Origin: Bidens hawaiensis
Lineage: Eukaryota; Streptophyta; Magnoliopsida; Asterales; Asteraceae
Direction of reading: 5' to 3'
Length of the DNA: 64,000 bases
NCBI GenBank assembly: GCA_021521415.1
Contig: JAIQDT010001137.1
Coordinates: 434,001 to 498,000 of the forward strand
Shown: positions 46,880 to 57,607 of the stretch, in pieces
Layout of the letters: every line of letters begins with the position of its first letter
Numbering within the stretch: the first letter of the stretch is position 1
Translations under genes and position numbers: made by a program
The notes under the pieces: model-generated
Databases searched by the model: none
What the model was told of the DNA's origin: nothing
What the model saw: only the letters and a program-made list of their open reading frames with translations

Positions 46880-46920
46880 TGACGTCATCATCCGCGTCAA
46901 CGCGTTTGTGACATATATAA
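46880..46920 (+). promoter_or_regulatory. metacaspase core promoter: TGACGTCA box and TATA
   Basis: A palindromic TGACGTCA (46880-46887), the classic binding site for bZIP factors of the TGA/CREB-like type, lies ~110 bp upstream of the metacaspase ATG. A GTCAACG (46897-46903), the reverse of a TTGAC W-box core, follows, then TATATAA at 46914-46920. The spacing to the ATG at 46990 leaves a short 5' leader. The arrangement suggests bZIP/WRKY control, which is usual for stress-responsive genes; this is inferred from motifs only. Confidence 0.55.
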
Positions 46921-46989
46921 TAATATATACATATAAATACATACATAGTCTAATTGCCCCCAAAATCAAAATCTGAATACTCAACGACT

Positions 46990-49889
46990 ATGTTAGTCGA
47001 CTGCTCTAATTGCCGTACACCGTTGGTTCTGCCACCTGGAGACATCAGATCAATCAGATGCTCTGTATGCCAAGCCATTATTCCAATAGCTTCTGCTTCT
47101 AATGATGATCATCAATTACGTTCTGGTCCACAGTCTTACCCGACTGGTTATACGGTGGTTAACCCTGTTCCACCCACGCTCATGCCTTCATCATCACCGG
47201 CTAATGGTTATAATGGGCAATCACCGACCGGTGCAGGTTATGGAAGGAAGAAGGCTGTGATTGTTGGTGTGTCGTATAAGAATACGAATCATGAGCTTAG
47301 AGGGTGTATTAATGACGCTAACTATATGAAGCATCTGCTACTTACTAAGTTTCAGTTTCACGAGTCTATGATTGTTATGCTTACCGGTAAGTATATAAGT
47401 TTACTTGTTACACATGTTAATCATCGTTGACTTTATAATTTTTTTTTTTTTTTTAACGTAAAACAATCAGAGAATTGTCCAGATACTTCGTACAGGGTGA
47501 CCCAGTAGTAAACCACCACCGTCAACTAACCCAACCCACCGTCAACTGACCCAATCCAGTTGTACAATGTTTTTATTTTTGTCATTTTGGAAAAAATAAA
47601 TAGTTTCCTTCTTAGTCATGGTGCGTAAAACATCGCATTCTGTTGTGTCATTCACTCCTACGCTATTTTAGAAAAGAATTCAAAAATAAAAATAAAAAAT
47701 CTTTTAATGTTTCATCTTCCACTCATTTGCTAGCATTTTCTCCAGTGTCATAAGGACACGTGTCAGTATCTGGTTTAGTGGTAATTCAACAAATTATAAA
47801 TTATGAGGCTATTTTAATGAGTTTTTTTAACCATGGTTATTATGGTATTTTTTTTTAAAAAAAAGGTGTGCTTTATTATACTGGTATTTACCTATTGTGC
47901 CCCTCGCACGCGTCACATTGTTTCTCTAATCTTTACTCAACAAATAGAGGGTATTTGATTGTTCGACATTTCAAATCGGTTTTTGGATTAGTTTATTTGA
48001 AATAATGGGAACCAACACGCTATGTGATGGGATTTATAATCGAGTATGGGAATTGAAATTAACAAAACTTGTCTAGTACATGATACTCATACTTATTTAT
48101 AAACATCTATATAAAATGCAACCGTAACACAATGTCGCAATGTACTATATTTTGCGACTTGGTCGGGTCAACTTGGATTTGCAAGTTGAGCCGGGTCTAA
48201 CTTGAAAGGGGGGGGGGGGGGAGACAAGTATTTCAGAACGATATGAGATTAACCCAAGTTTTAAATTCGGTCCTTTGCTACAAATTTTTAACTTATCTTT
48301 TTTTATTAAAAACGACTAACTCACACATCCTAAAAATTCATATTTCAAATGACTAGTAATAAAATTAATTGATGACAATAGTAACAAAAAGACATATATA
48401 ATTGCAGAGGAAGAAACTGATCCTAGCCGGATCCCAACGGGTCGTAACATGAGGGCTGCACTATATTGGCTAATCAACGGCTGCCAACCAGGCGACTCAC
48501 TTCTTTTTCACTTTTCCGGCCACGGTTCACGACAAAGGAACCACAATGGAGACGAAATGGATGGTTTCGATGAAACTTTATGCCCCTTGGATTTTGAAAC
48601 CGATGGTATGATCATTGACGATGAAATCAACGCTACAATAGTCAGACCTCTTCCTTATGGGGTTAGACTTCATGCAATCATTGATTCTTGCCATAGTGGA
48701 ACTGTGCTAGATCTCCCATTCCTTTGTAGAATGAATAGGTTAGTTCATATTACCGAAGTTGTAACTAAATGTTACGTACTCTACGTTATGCCAATAATTC
48801 TAAACTACTTTTTGTCCAGATGGGATGGTCCCACATTTATAACTAACATGTTTTTATTAACATTTATCTTTAAGTTACTAATAACGGTTTTTACAACGTG
48901 GTAGTACCGGGCATTATGAATGGGAAGATCATCGACCTAAATCCGGTATATGGAAGGGTACCAATGGAGGAGAAGTTATTTCGATTAGTGGATGTGATGA
49001 CGATCAAACATCTGCAGATACTTCGGTCAGTCAGATTTTTTTATTTTACTTTTTTATTTTAGAAAACATGATCTTTTAGATGAAAACATACACTAAAGAA
49101 ATATCAAGGACGAAAAGTGTAATTTCTTTGGTTTACTGAAAAATGCTACAAACGTAAAGGACGAAAAGTGTAATTTCTTAAGTTTAAGGACGATTACCAA
49201 AAATGCTACAAGAAAAGTGTAATTTCTTTAGTTAAGGATGATTGGTGAGAAACGTGACACACTTAAATGACGAAAAGTGTAATTTACATTAAAATATTTT
49301 AAGGCTTTTTTACAAGGAATCATAATTTTTTATTTATTTATTTATTTATTTATTTATATGGAAAACATGAATTTTTATATTAGAATAATTTATATGCAAG
49401 ACTCTTTTTTGAAGAAGTTATGGTTCCGTTACTTGTTTTGACCGGTCTGACCTATATAACATAATTCAAGTCAACATCTTAAACGAGTTAAAAATTGAAA
49501 ATGCTACCTCTAATGGAAGTTTTAAATTTTGATATATAGGCTTTATCAAAAATTACATCAACGGGAGCAATGACATATTGTTTTATACAAGCTATAGAAC
49601 ATGGAAACGCGTCTACATATGGAAGCTTGTTAAGTTCAATGCGTAACGCTATACGCAATGCGCCAAGAGGCTTTAGTAGCGGTGGTGGATGGAATGGTAA
49701 TCGTGGATTCACTCAGGTGTTAATGTGTTAACGGATTTTTACATGATATATAATGATATTCTAGCAACATCATTGCCTCTAGGTAAGTTGTTCAACTTTG
49801 TAATAATTGCATCTGATTTTTGTTGACAGGAACCACAACTGACATCATGTGAGCCTTTCGACATGTTTTCAAAGCCGTTTTCCTTGTGA
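46990..49889 (+). CDS. MCA1: type I metacaspase (metacaspase-1-like)
   Basis: Metacaspases are Ca2+-dependent cysteine proteases cleaving after Arg/Lys; plant type I members act in cell-death control and protein-aggregate clearance. Exons: 46990-47386, 48408-48738, 48905-49025, 49540-49716 and 49830-49889, summing to 1086 nt and 361 aa, close to the family's ~360-370. The ATG at 46990 gives the standard MLVDCSNCRTPL start. The N-terminus is an LSD1-type zinc finger (CSNC...CSVC, aa ~5-27), then a Pro/Ser-rich prodomain. The p20-like region starts at RKKAVIVGVSY. The catalytic dyad is visible: His in HFSGHGS and Cys in IDSCHSG. Exon 3 carries WEDHRPKSG and ISGCDDDQTSADTS, exon 4 ALSKITSTGAMTYCFIQA, and the end is EPQLTSCEPFDMFSKPFSL. 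No lesion was seen. Intron 1 (~1 kb) contains a G14 run at 48209. Confidence 0.95.
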
Positions 49890-50020
49890 CCGGACATATA
49901 TTCTAGTTGTGTACAGACCAGTTGATAGGATTTCGTTGTGTTTACAAAGCGAGTTTCCTTGTGACCCGACACCTATACTAGTTGTGTACAGACGTAACAT
50001 ACTAGTTCTAGGATTTCCCG
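49868..50020 (+). repeat. tandem duplication over the metacaspase stop codon and 3' UTR
   Basis: The stretch AAAGCCGTTTTCCTTGTGAC...CTAGTTGTGTACAGAC (about 49870-49918) recurs, slightly diverged, about 72 bp later as AAAGCGAGTTTCCTTGTGAC...CTAGTTGTGTACAGAC (about 49945-49993). The first copy provides the final codons and the stop; the second lies in the 3' UTR. Confidence 0.8.
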
Positions 50021-50043
50021 CTCTTCTCAAAGTTAGCGGTTGA

Positions 50044-50493
50044 TTGCTTGTTGAATTAGGCTTTGAACATATTAGGATGATGTGTATTTGACTGTATATA
50101 TAGATGGTGTATTTGACTGTATAGCAAGATCCAAGCCATCAGTTGAATTGTTTGTTGTTTATTAAATTATTATGAAATAAAATGTTCTTTTTTCCTTTTT
50201 TGAAATATATATGTGATATATCGTAGTTGGGTAATTTCCATGGGCTGGTATGTCCCGCCTTTATGCGTTAAACAATCTCATGGATGTTTTAGACTTTGAT
50301 TAATTGATCCTAACAATACAAGTTAAATGGGGGGAGTACGTACTTATATAAACTTACCTGAATCCAAGATTCTTAAAATGTAGCTAAATTATCTTTAGGG
50401 AATTTGTACACTGTCTTGTAAACGTTCAATGTTAACCAGGATCGACGCTGACGTTTTACTAGTCACTGTATGCATGATATTGCACTTGTATAC
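50044..50493. other. metacaspase 3' flank
   Basis: Likely the 3' UTR and intergenic DNA. No other gene signal up to the Athila-like LTR at 50494. Confidence 0.5.
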
Positions 50494-51807
50494 TGATGTG
50501 TGATGCGCGTGCAGTTAAATATGAAAGGTTGGAATGATTTGCTTTTGCACAAGATCGTGTTTTAAATTTATAAAAGTGATTTCTACAAAGACTAAACACA
50601 CACAAAATAGGCAAGTGTACCTATCGTATATGTAGAATAGTATTGGTAAGAACCAAGTATCGATCCGTGGACACAAATGTTTCTAATAATAAATCGTTGT
50701 TTTACTTTAATCGGAGGTTTTAATCATTTTGGGGTTAATTTTTTGAACTTTTTATAAAATATAAATACATATATATATAATATATAGGTGACCAAGATGA
50801 GAGATTCTAACGAGTTGTTCAATTATGCGAAGGTTACCATCTAAGATCAAGAATTCACTCCATTTTAGCATTAATAATTAATATTTAAACATGTGGTAAA
50901 CTTGCCGTAGCAATATATGATAGATAGCTCCTTAAACCTTAAGTGAGCATCTTTGTCACTAAGGAGATAACATGCGCATTTTAAAGTCCACCCTTTCCTA
51001 ATGTCATGCCATCTCAATGATGTCAATTTAAGTTGGCAAGTAGTTTCGTAAAGTAGAAAGATTAGGATTGACTTCGATTTCTCAAATACCAATTCTAACA
51101 ACTTCGGGTGGTTGTAGTTAACTCACACAACCTCCCCTTGGTTGATTTATGTAGGTTATAATTACACATTCCATTAACACATGATTTCTTTAACTAGCAT
51201 GATATCCTAAGCAAAGCTATTTTGGGATTACCAAGACTTAGAGAAATACATCATAACTTATATCTCATCATTTCTAAGTACAATATAAGGATCCATGTTT
51301 CGATAATGTATCAAAGTATTTCTATCTTTCAAGAAGATGAATCGATCATGAACGGTTGCCAATAGAATTGACAACCACCAACTTTGAATTAGTGATTTAA
51401 GATGGTGAAACATTTATCATCAAAAGATAATTGTAATATAACCATGTACTTTACTAGACTACACCACATGTTTTGTATAATTATCAAGTAAAACAAAGCT
51501 TCTTCATAGATTTTAGATGGTAAATGGAGTTTAGCTCATAATGAGCATGATGATAAACATTAAGATGTATGATGATAACAAATACATGATTAAACTTGGA
51601 ATGATCTAACCAAATGTAGATGAATCTTCATTCTTAATGATGGTGATGGTGGATGATGATGATGGTTGATGGTGATGACCTCCAAGCCTTCAAACTCTTC
51701 ACTAAATCTTCTATGTGAGTGTTAGTGTGTGTTTTTATAAGAGAAAACCGGATAGAATTCTTTTCAAGGCACACTCTTCAAATGGCACAAGAGCCTCTAT
51801 TTATAGG

Positions 51808-52276
51808 CTGTCTAGAGATAGAAGCACGACCCCGTGCTTTATTAAGCACGGCCTCGTGTCTACATGTCCCAGTTGCATGTTGTCAGATCGTACATGATGA
51901 CTCACCACGACCCCGTGCTTCCTGAGGCACGCCCCCGTGCTTTTTAGTGACATGTGCTAATTCTTTTTGTCGTTTATGAAAGGTGACCACGGCCTCGTGC
52001 TTAGGTAGGCACGCCCCCGTGTTTTATTATGACATGTGCCAAATTCGTTTTGTTTTTTTCTCGAAGGTGACCACGGCCCCGTGTCCATGAAGCACGGCCC
52101 CGTGTCTAGTTGTCCGTTATTTTGTCTTTTCTTGTTGATTTTTGTCTTTTCTGAAAGGTAAGCACGACCCCGTGCTTTCAGAAGCACGGCCCCGTGCTTC
52201 CAAAAGCACAGCCCCGTGTTTCCAGAAGCACATCCCCATGCTTTCAGAAGCACAGCCCCATGCTTTCAGAAGCACA
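51808..52276. repeat. short-palindrome cluster in the 3' LTR
   Basis: At least ten copies of (A)GCACGACCCCGTGCT or close variants (GCACGGCCCCGTG, GCACGCCCCCGTG, CACGGCCTCGTG) are spaced 15-60 bp apart. Each can form a short hairpin. The partner LTR carries the same cluster at 63570-63970. Confidence 0.9.
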
Positions 52277-52829
52277 TGTAACATCCCGAAATTTCAAGAT
52301 AATATTAATTATATTACTTAATAATAGAGGGAAAGTTTACTCGGGTTATCAGGAAATAAATAAAAGAGTAGGAGTTGGTATGGGTCGGGCTAGTGTCGGG
52401 TAATGGACGTTGGTTATGGACTTGGATTAATTGAGATGGGTTAAATGAGAATGGGATTTCAGGGATATAAATACCCCCAAAATCCCAAAATATCTTCATT
52501 CTATCTTTACCCAAGCACACTCCACACACATTCTAACCGATCGAGATTCGAAGCCGAGACCCGAGATTTTGTTGATAGATCTGAGTTGGTAAGGTAAGAA
52601 CAAATCCAACAAAGCTAATATTACTGAAAATGGTTAGGATTGGATGGGTTAACCGGACCCGAAACCCAAACTGCCCAAATCGGACCCCTAAAACGTCGAT
52701 TTTAGGCCGATTTGATGGTTGGGATTTGTAGGCGCCGATCATACGATTCTGTGGATACCAAAATCGAGTTATTTGGCTAAGAAACGAAGGATTTATGGGC
52801 AAACAGATCTGCAGCGCGATAACTTCGCC

Positions 52830-53055
52830 TGCAAGATTAAGTTCGCCTGATGAACTTCGCCTTCAAGCGTAACTTCGCCTTCAAGCGTAACTTCGCCTAA
52901 GGATAACTTCGCCTAGGGCCAAGTTCGCCTAAGGATAACTTCGCCTGAAGCCAAGTTCGCCTAAGGATAACTTCGCCTGAAGCTAAGTTCGCCTGAGGTT
53001 TAACTTCGCCTAGAGCTAAGTTCGCCCGAGGGTTAACTTCGCCTAAAGCCAAGTT
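52830..53055. repeat. AACTTCGCC/AAGTTCGCC array in solo LTR 2
   Basis: AACTTCGCCT and AAGTTCGCCT alternate with a ~32-33-bp period (GATAACTTCGCCTGAAGCCA then AGTTCGCCTAAG). It is the same array, in opposite sense, as 20655-20935. Confidence 0.9.
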
Positions 53056-53530
53056 TGATTAGAAAATAAATTATAAAGCGATAAGTTAAAGTAAGCTAAT
53101 ACTAGGCCACCAGATTAGATCAGGCGAGTATTGATACGTGTAACTTGTACAGTCAGCCGAGCTCAGATAGAGAAGGGATTTACAGCTATCAGAAGAAAGA
53201 AGCAGAGTTCAGGTGAGTTTCTAGCCCCATTTCCTTGTTATGTTTTCGGGGCTGTGTGCATACTTGATGTGAAGTGTGAATACACTTACCTTAAGTGGTA
53301 AGTGTATGCTATAGATGTTATATGAGGTATATATTTTATAATGCTTGTCGGTACGTGAACGATCTTCGGATATTGCACGTATCGCCAAGGATAGTAAATT
53401 CCAAGTGGTTGATAGTGTGTACGAATGTTATGATGTGACTGGTTTATTACGTAAATACTAAACTAATATGAGTGTGACCAAGGCAGGTTGAGGTAGAGTG
53501 TGTTAGAGGTAGCAGGAGTCTAGTAAGGGT

Positions 53531-54124
53531 GTTAGTGGCATAGCGTGAGTGCGTGATAGGGAAAGCCTATACGTGCCTTCGTTATTAAGTGGCATAGCGT
53601 GAGTGCGTGGTAGGGAAAGCCTATACGTGCCTTCGTTATTAAGTGGCATAGCGTGAGTGCGTGATAGGGAAAGCCTATACGTGCCTTCGTTATTAAGTGG
53701 CATAGCGTGAGTGCGTGGTAGGGAAAGCCTATACGTGCCTTCGTTATTAAGTGGCATAGCGTGAGTGCGTGATAGGGAAAGCCTATACGTGCCTTCGTTA
53801 TTAAGTGGCATAGCGTGAGTGCGTGGTAGGGAAAGCCTATACGTGCCTTCGTTATTAAGTGGCATAGCGTGAGTGCGTGATAGGGAAAGCCTATACGTGC
53901 CTTTGTTATTAAGTGGCATAGCGTGAGTGCGTGGTAGGGAAAGCCTATACGTGCCTTCGTTATTAAGTGGCATAGCGTGAATGCGTGATAGGGAAAGCCT
54001 ATACGTGCCTTCGTTATTAAGTGGCATAGCGTGAGTGCGTGATAGGGAAAGCCTATACGTGCCTTCGTTATTAAGTGGCATAGCGTGAGTGCGTGATAGG
54101 GAAAGCCTATACGTGCCTTTGTAA
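53531..54124. repeat. 54-bp tandem array, 11 units, in solo LTR 2
   Basis: Units begin TAAGTGGCATAGCGTGAGTG and end GTGCCTTCGTTAT, at 53531, 53585, 53639 and every 54 bp to 54071. A CGTGATAG/CGTGGTAG difference alternates over the first eight units, giving a 108-bp higher-order period. As 54 is a multiple of three, the minus strand stays open as MPLNNEGTYRLSLSRTHA repeats, which is not a gene. Confidence 0.95.
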
Positions 54125-54745
54125 TTAAGTGGCTAAGCTGTAGGGGTAATTAAGTGGTTAAACAGTGGCATGTTAGACAGTGGACTATGTGTCTTCGGAT
54201 ACGTATATATATTGTATGAAGTGGTTGTATGATAAGTTGCTTGATTAACTAGAACTCACTTAGCGTAGCTGACTTTTAGTATGCACGCAGGTGAGCTGAT
54301 TATAGAGTTAGTATGAGGATGACACACGGCATGGATTGAACGGCTGGCATCTGAAGAAAGAAGTAAAGATGTTTTAAATATAAAGTTTTGTGTTATGGTA
54401 TCAAAGAAAAGATTTAATGTTTTGTAACAAATGATTGATGTTTTATATTCCGCGAAAAGTTTTAATAAACTCTGATTTTGAAGGACTGTGTTTATGAGTA
54501 AATCCGACGCTAAAGTAGGGCTACCGGGTTCGGGGCCTTACAGCACAACCCCATGTTTTGCTGTTTTCTTGGGTTTTCTTTGGTTTTTTCTTCGGTTTTT
54601 AATTCGCTTCTTCGTTTGAGGCTTGAATTCACCTGAAAATACATTTTAACATGATAAGTAGTTATTTTAACTATATTATACGATAGAAGTTGCAGTTTTT
54701 AGAGATTATTTGATGCTAAAAAGATGTATATTTTTATATACATCA

Positions 54746-54760
54746 AACATCCTCACACTT
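54746..54760 (-). other. polypurine tract of the Athila-like element
   Basis: The minus strand reads AAGTGTGAGGATGTT directly before the 3' LTR start TGATGT. A purine-rich run at this place primes plus-strand DNA synthesis. Confidence 0.6.
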
Positions 54761-56190
54761 AAACCTTGCTTGTCCTCAACCAAGCTACTTATATATATTC
54801 TTTAAAAATAGTAAGTTAGGACCATAGCTTAAACATTCCTAAAAGAGTTCCAAGAAAATGGGAACAAAATATCCAACCTTAAATCATAGGAATATATGTA
54901 GTGATATATAAAAAGGTGATTTGTTTTTATGCGCTTCTGTTTATGCAAAACGTCACGTTCTCACAATGTTCACTCACACTCAGTTTTATATATGATCATA
55001 CATGTGATGTATGTATGTGAACACTCTTAGCCAAAATGTGACCTATGATAAATACGCTTGTAACAAGTTCGAATTTCCACCTTTGTGAAGGGCTGCATAT
55101 ATCAGACTGTAATATGGGTTGGTTTTGTGTGAGTAGGGATTTGGTATTTTGTGGTGGTTCAAGGGTTTAGGTTAATGAGGATGATGACGGTAAATACAAC
55201 TTCTGCTGATTTTCGGGAGTCTTAAGATGTCTTCAACGGTTAGCTCATTTCTCCCAATTGCAATTTTTTTTAACCTAGTGACTCTTTTAAGGTCAGATCG
55301 TCAAGACCAGTTTTGTCGAGGATGTGGATAAGTTCTTCCTCAATCCTGTTTAGAACATAACTTCCAGCTCTAATGGATCGTTCGGCTTTGATCCTAATAG
55401 CCCCCACCCTCATTAGTTCGGTATATTCATGCTGAGACTGAGTTTGACTTTTTCTATATCTTCCTTTGTGAGACCAGTTTCTGCAACCTAAGCATCATTC
55501 GTATCTTTTTGCTCTCCTTTTCATTGTGCTTTTTGAAACTCCACAAAATGGTGGCCTTTGTTCGTCTTGGCGCCATTTTTTCCTTACCTCATTGCTAAAG
55601 AGAAAGATTCTCTCCCTAAGTTTTTGAGGCAACCTAGGTTTTGCTAAATGTATGCAGCAAAGGAAATTGAAATCGAAAGAATGCATTTCCAGTTCTTTAG
55701 GGTCTGCCGGTAAAAGACCAGTGTTGTATTTTGCCGGTGAGAGGGATAAAGTGGTATGATAAGATTTTGTAAGGTTTTTGGGTTTTGTGATTTGAAGAAT
55801 GGTTTGATGGGATTGTGACAATATTACCTTCTTCCTTATACAAAGCTTCGTGTGATCTTGAAATGAATAATTGCGACAAGTTCTAAATCACACGAAACAT
55901 ATGACTCATTCAAAGCTTCCGAAAAAATATTTATATGGCATGAGGTTTATCTCACAGTAACGGAGGAATTGAGTATAAACGCCATATTTTGCATAAATTT
56001 ATTCTCAGTATTGCAAAACTTCTTTTTTTCTTTTTCACTTTTTGGTTATAACAGATTTCTAGTTGGTTATTTGCAAAAAAATTTCTTGGATTTTTATTTG
56101 TTTTTGTTATAAAAATAGTCTTTATTTGCTACAAAAAATTTGTTATTAGAGAAGCTTATAGTTAGTTGAGCAAGCAATTGGTCAAGTAAT
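54761..56190 (-). pseudogene. 3' region of the Athila-like element with a degraded unknown ORF
   Basis: A minus-strand frame of 108 aa (55495-55821; LAKPRLPQKLRERIFLFSNE, KKWRQDEQRPPF) is followed in another frame at about 55260-55440 by ELMRVGAIRIKAERSIRAGS and EELIHILDKTGLDDLTLKES. The composition looks like real protein, but the frames are broken and I do not recognise a domain. Athila elements often carry an extra env-like or unknown ORF here; this may be its remnant or a captured host fragment. Confidence 0.4.
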
Positions 56191-56210
56191 TCCCCTCCCC
56201 ACACTTGAAT
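56191..56210 (-). other. second polypurine-like tract
   Basis: The minus strand reads ATTCAAGTGTGGGGAGGGGA, closer to the usual plant polypurine tract than the one next to the 3' LTR, yet ~1.45 kb away from it. Confidence 0.5.
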
Positions 56211-56404
56211 CTCACATTATCCTCAATGTGAAAAGATTCATAAAAAGATTAATAATAAGATTCATATGAAGTATGGAGGGAAAATGGAAAGGAACTTCCC
56301 TACTGGCCAACAAAAGTTTGACAGAGCGTCCCCTTTTTTCGTCCGTTATCCTGTAGTGTACCTGAGTAATAAAACTGCAAACATCCAAGGCATAATAATA
56401 CTGA

Positions 56405-56406
56405 AA

Positions 56407-56457
<51 letters not shown>

Positions 56458-56460
56458 GTT
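56405..56460. repeat. (ATT)n microsatellite
   Basis: About 17 ATT units lie between the integrase end and the 3' region of the Athila-like element. Confidence 0.95.
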
Positions 56461-56526
56461 ATTTTTATTTCTATTTACAATGCCTAGTTTAATCAGGGTC
56501 TTGGCCAGACCCTACTTCCAATATGT

Positions 56527-57600
56527 TCATCGGTTTTGGTGGAGGATTAGTAACTCCGAGACGGTCTCGAATGGTCCATCGATGTATGGTTTTAATCGAT
56601 GTCCATTAACTTTGAACTTGTGGCCGTCAGAATTTGAAATCTCGACTGTCCCATAGTCAAAAACTGATTCAACTATGTGTGGACTTGTCCAACGAGATTT
56701 CAACTTTCCTGGGAAAAGACGTAAACATGTGTTATATAACAGTACACGATCGCCAACTTGAAATTTCTTGTTTCCTTTTAAATAGGCGTCGTGTAAACGT
56801 TTAGTCTTTTCTTTGTAAGACCAGGAATTTTCATATGCCAGTGCTCTTAGTTCTTCTAGCTCATGAATTTGATCTTCCCGGTTTTTACTGGTGGACATTA
56901 GATCAAAGTTCACTGCTCTGAGAGCCCAGTAAGCTTTGTGTTTGAGTTCTACTGGTAGATGACATGCCTTTCCATAAACGAGTTTGAAGGGTGTTGTTCC
57001 TATGGGGGTCTTGTAAGCCGTCCTGCGGGCCCACAAAGCGTCATCTAACTTTTCTGTCCAATTTTTGCAATTCGTTCCTATGGTCCTTTCTAAAATCCTT
57101 TTTATTCCTCGATTCGAGATCTCTACTTGCCAACTGGTCTGAGGGTGATATAGCGTTGCCAGTCGGTGGTGAACTCCATATCATGCTAAGACTTTGTCCA
57201 TTAAAGCACTACAGAAGTGGGTACCTCTGTCGTTGATTAGGGCTTTTGGAGTGCCGAATCGTGAAAATAACTTTTTCAGAAATCGTACAACTACTCGAGC
57301 ATCGTTAGTGGGAAGACTTGTGCTTCTACCCATTTAGATACGTAGTCAACTGCTACAAGGATGTATTTATTTCCGAATAAGTTAGGAAATGAGCCCATGA
57401 AATCTATTCCCCATACATCAAAGACTTCACAAATTTGAATGCCTTTCTGAGCCATCTCATTTTTGCTGAGATGTTTCCGGCTCTTTGACAAGCATCACAT
57501 GCTTGGATCAAAGTATGTGTATCTTTGTATATGGTGGGCCAGAAGAATCCTGCATCAAACACTTTTCTGACCGTAGTGGTGGTACCGTGGTGCCCACCAG
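56527..57600 (-). pseudogene. integrase of the Athila-like element, frame-broken
   Basis: Integrase inserts the cDNA copy into the genome. Recognisable pieces: [15 protein letters not shown] and ACDACQRAG (zinc-binding H-H-C-C region, ~57475-57600), [11 protein letters not shown] and [10 protein letters not shown] (catalytic core, 57291-57491), and a C-terminal 169-aa frame (56527-57036) with WARRTAYKTPIGTTPF and VELKHKAYWA. Frame changes near 57470 and 57300 and an in-frame stop near 57180 separate them, so no full integrase can be made. Confidence 0.85.
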
Positions 57601-57607
57601 TAGGTCC

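Larger units (their letters stand above)
52277..54542 (+). mobile_element. solo LTR (2266 bp), family S, plus orientation
   Basis: It starts TGTAACATCCCGAAATTT and ends GGGGCCTTACA. GCACA stands on both sides (52272-52276 and 54543-54547), the 5-bp target duplication. It shares its ends, the GGCGAAGTT array and internal blocks (GTACGTGAACGATCTTCGGA, GAGTTTCTAGCCCCATTT-like) with the solo LTR at 19396-21474. It sits inside the Athila-like 3' LTR, so it is younger than that insertion. Confidence 0.92.
50494..54745 (-). repeat. 3' LTR of the Athila-like element, split by a solo LTR
   Basis: On the minus strand it starts TGATGTATAT and ends ACATCA. Removing the 2266-bp solo LTR and one 5-bp target copy leaves about 1981 bp. 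Segment 50505-52200 matches 62250-63930 almost base for base. It includes a cluster of short palindromes GCACGRCCCCGTGC (51808-52276). Confidence 0.9.

Noticed and set aside
46954..46989. Upstream in-frame extension of the metacaspase to TTG at 46954
   Set aside because: No ATG there; the family's conserved N-terminus starts at the ATG at 46990 (MLVDCSNC).
48209..48223. G14 run in metacaspase intron 1 as a G-quadruplex or regulatory site
   Set aside because: A plain homopolymer, prone to sequencing error; nothing else supports a function.
53503..54081. 192-aa minus-strand frame of MPLNNEGTYRLSLSRTHA repeats
   Set aside because: Generated by the 54-bp tandem array in a solo LTR; the period is a multiple of three, so any frame without a stop in one unit stays open.
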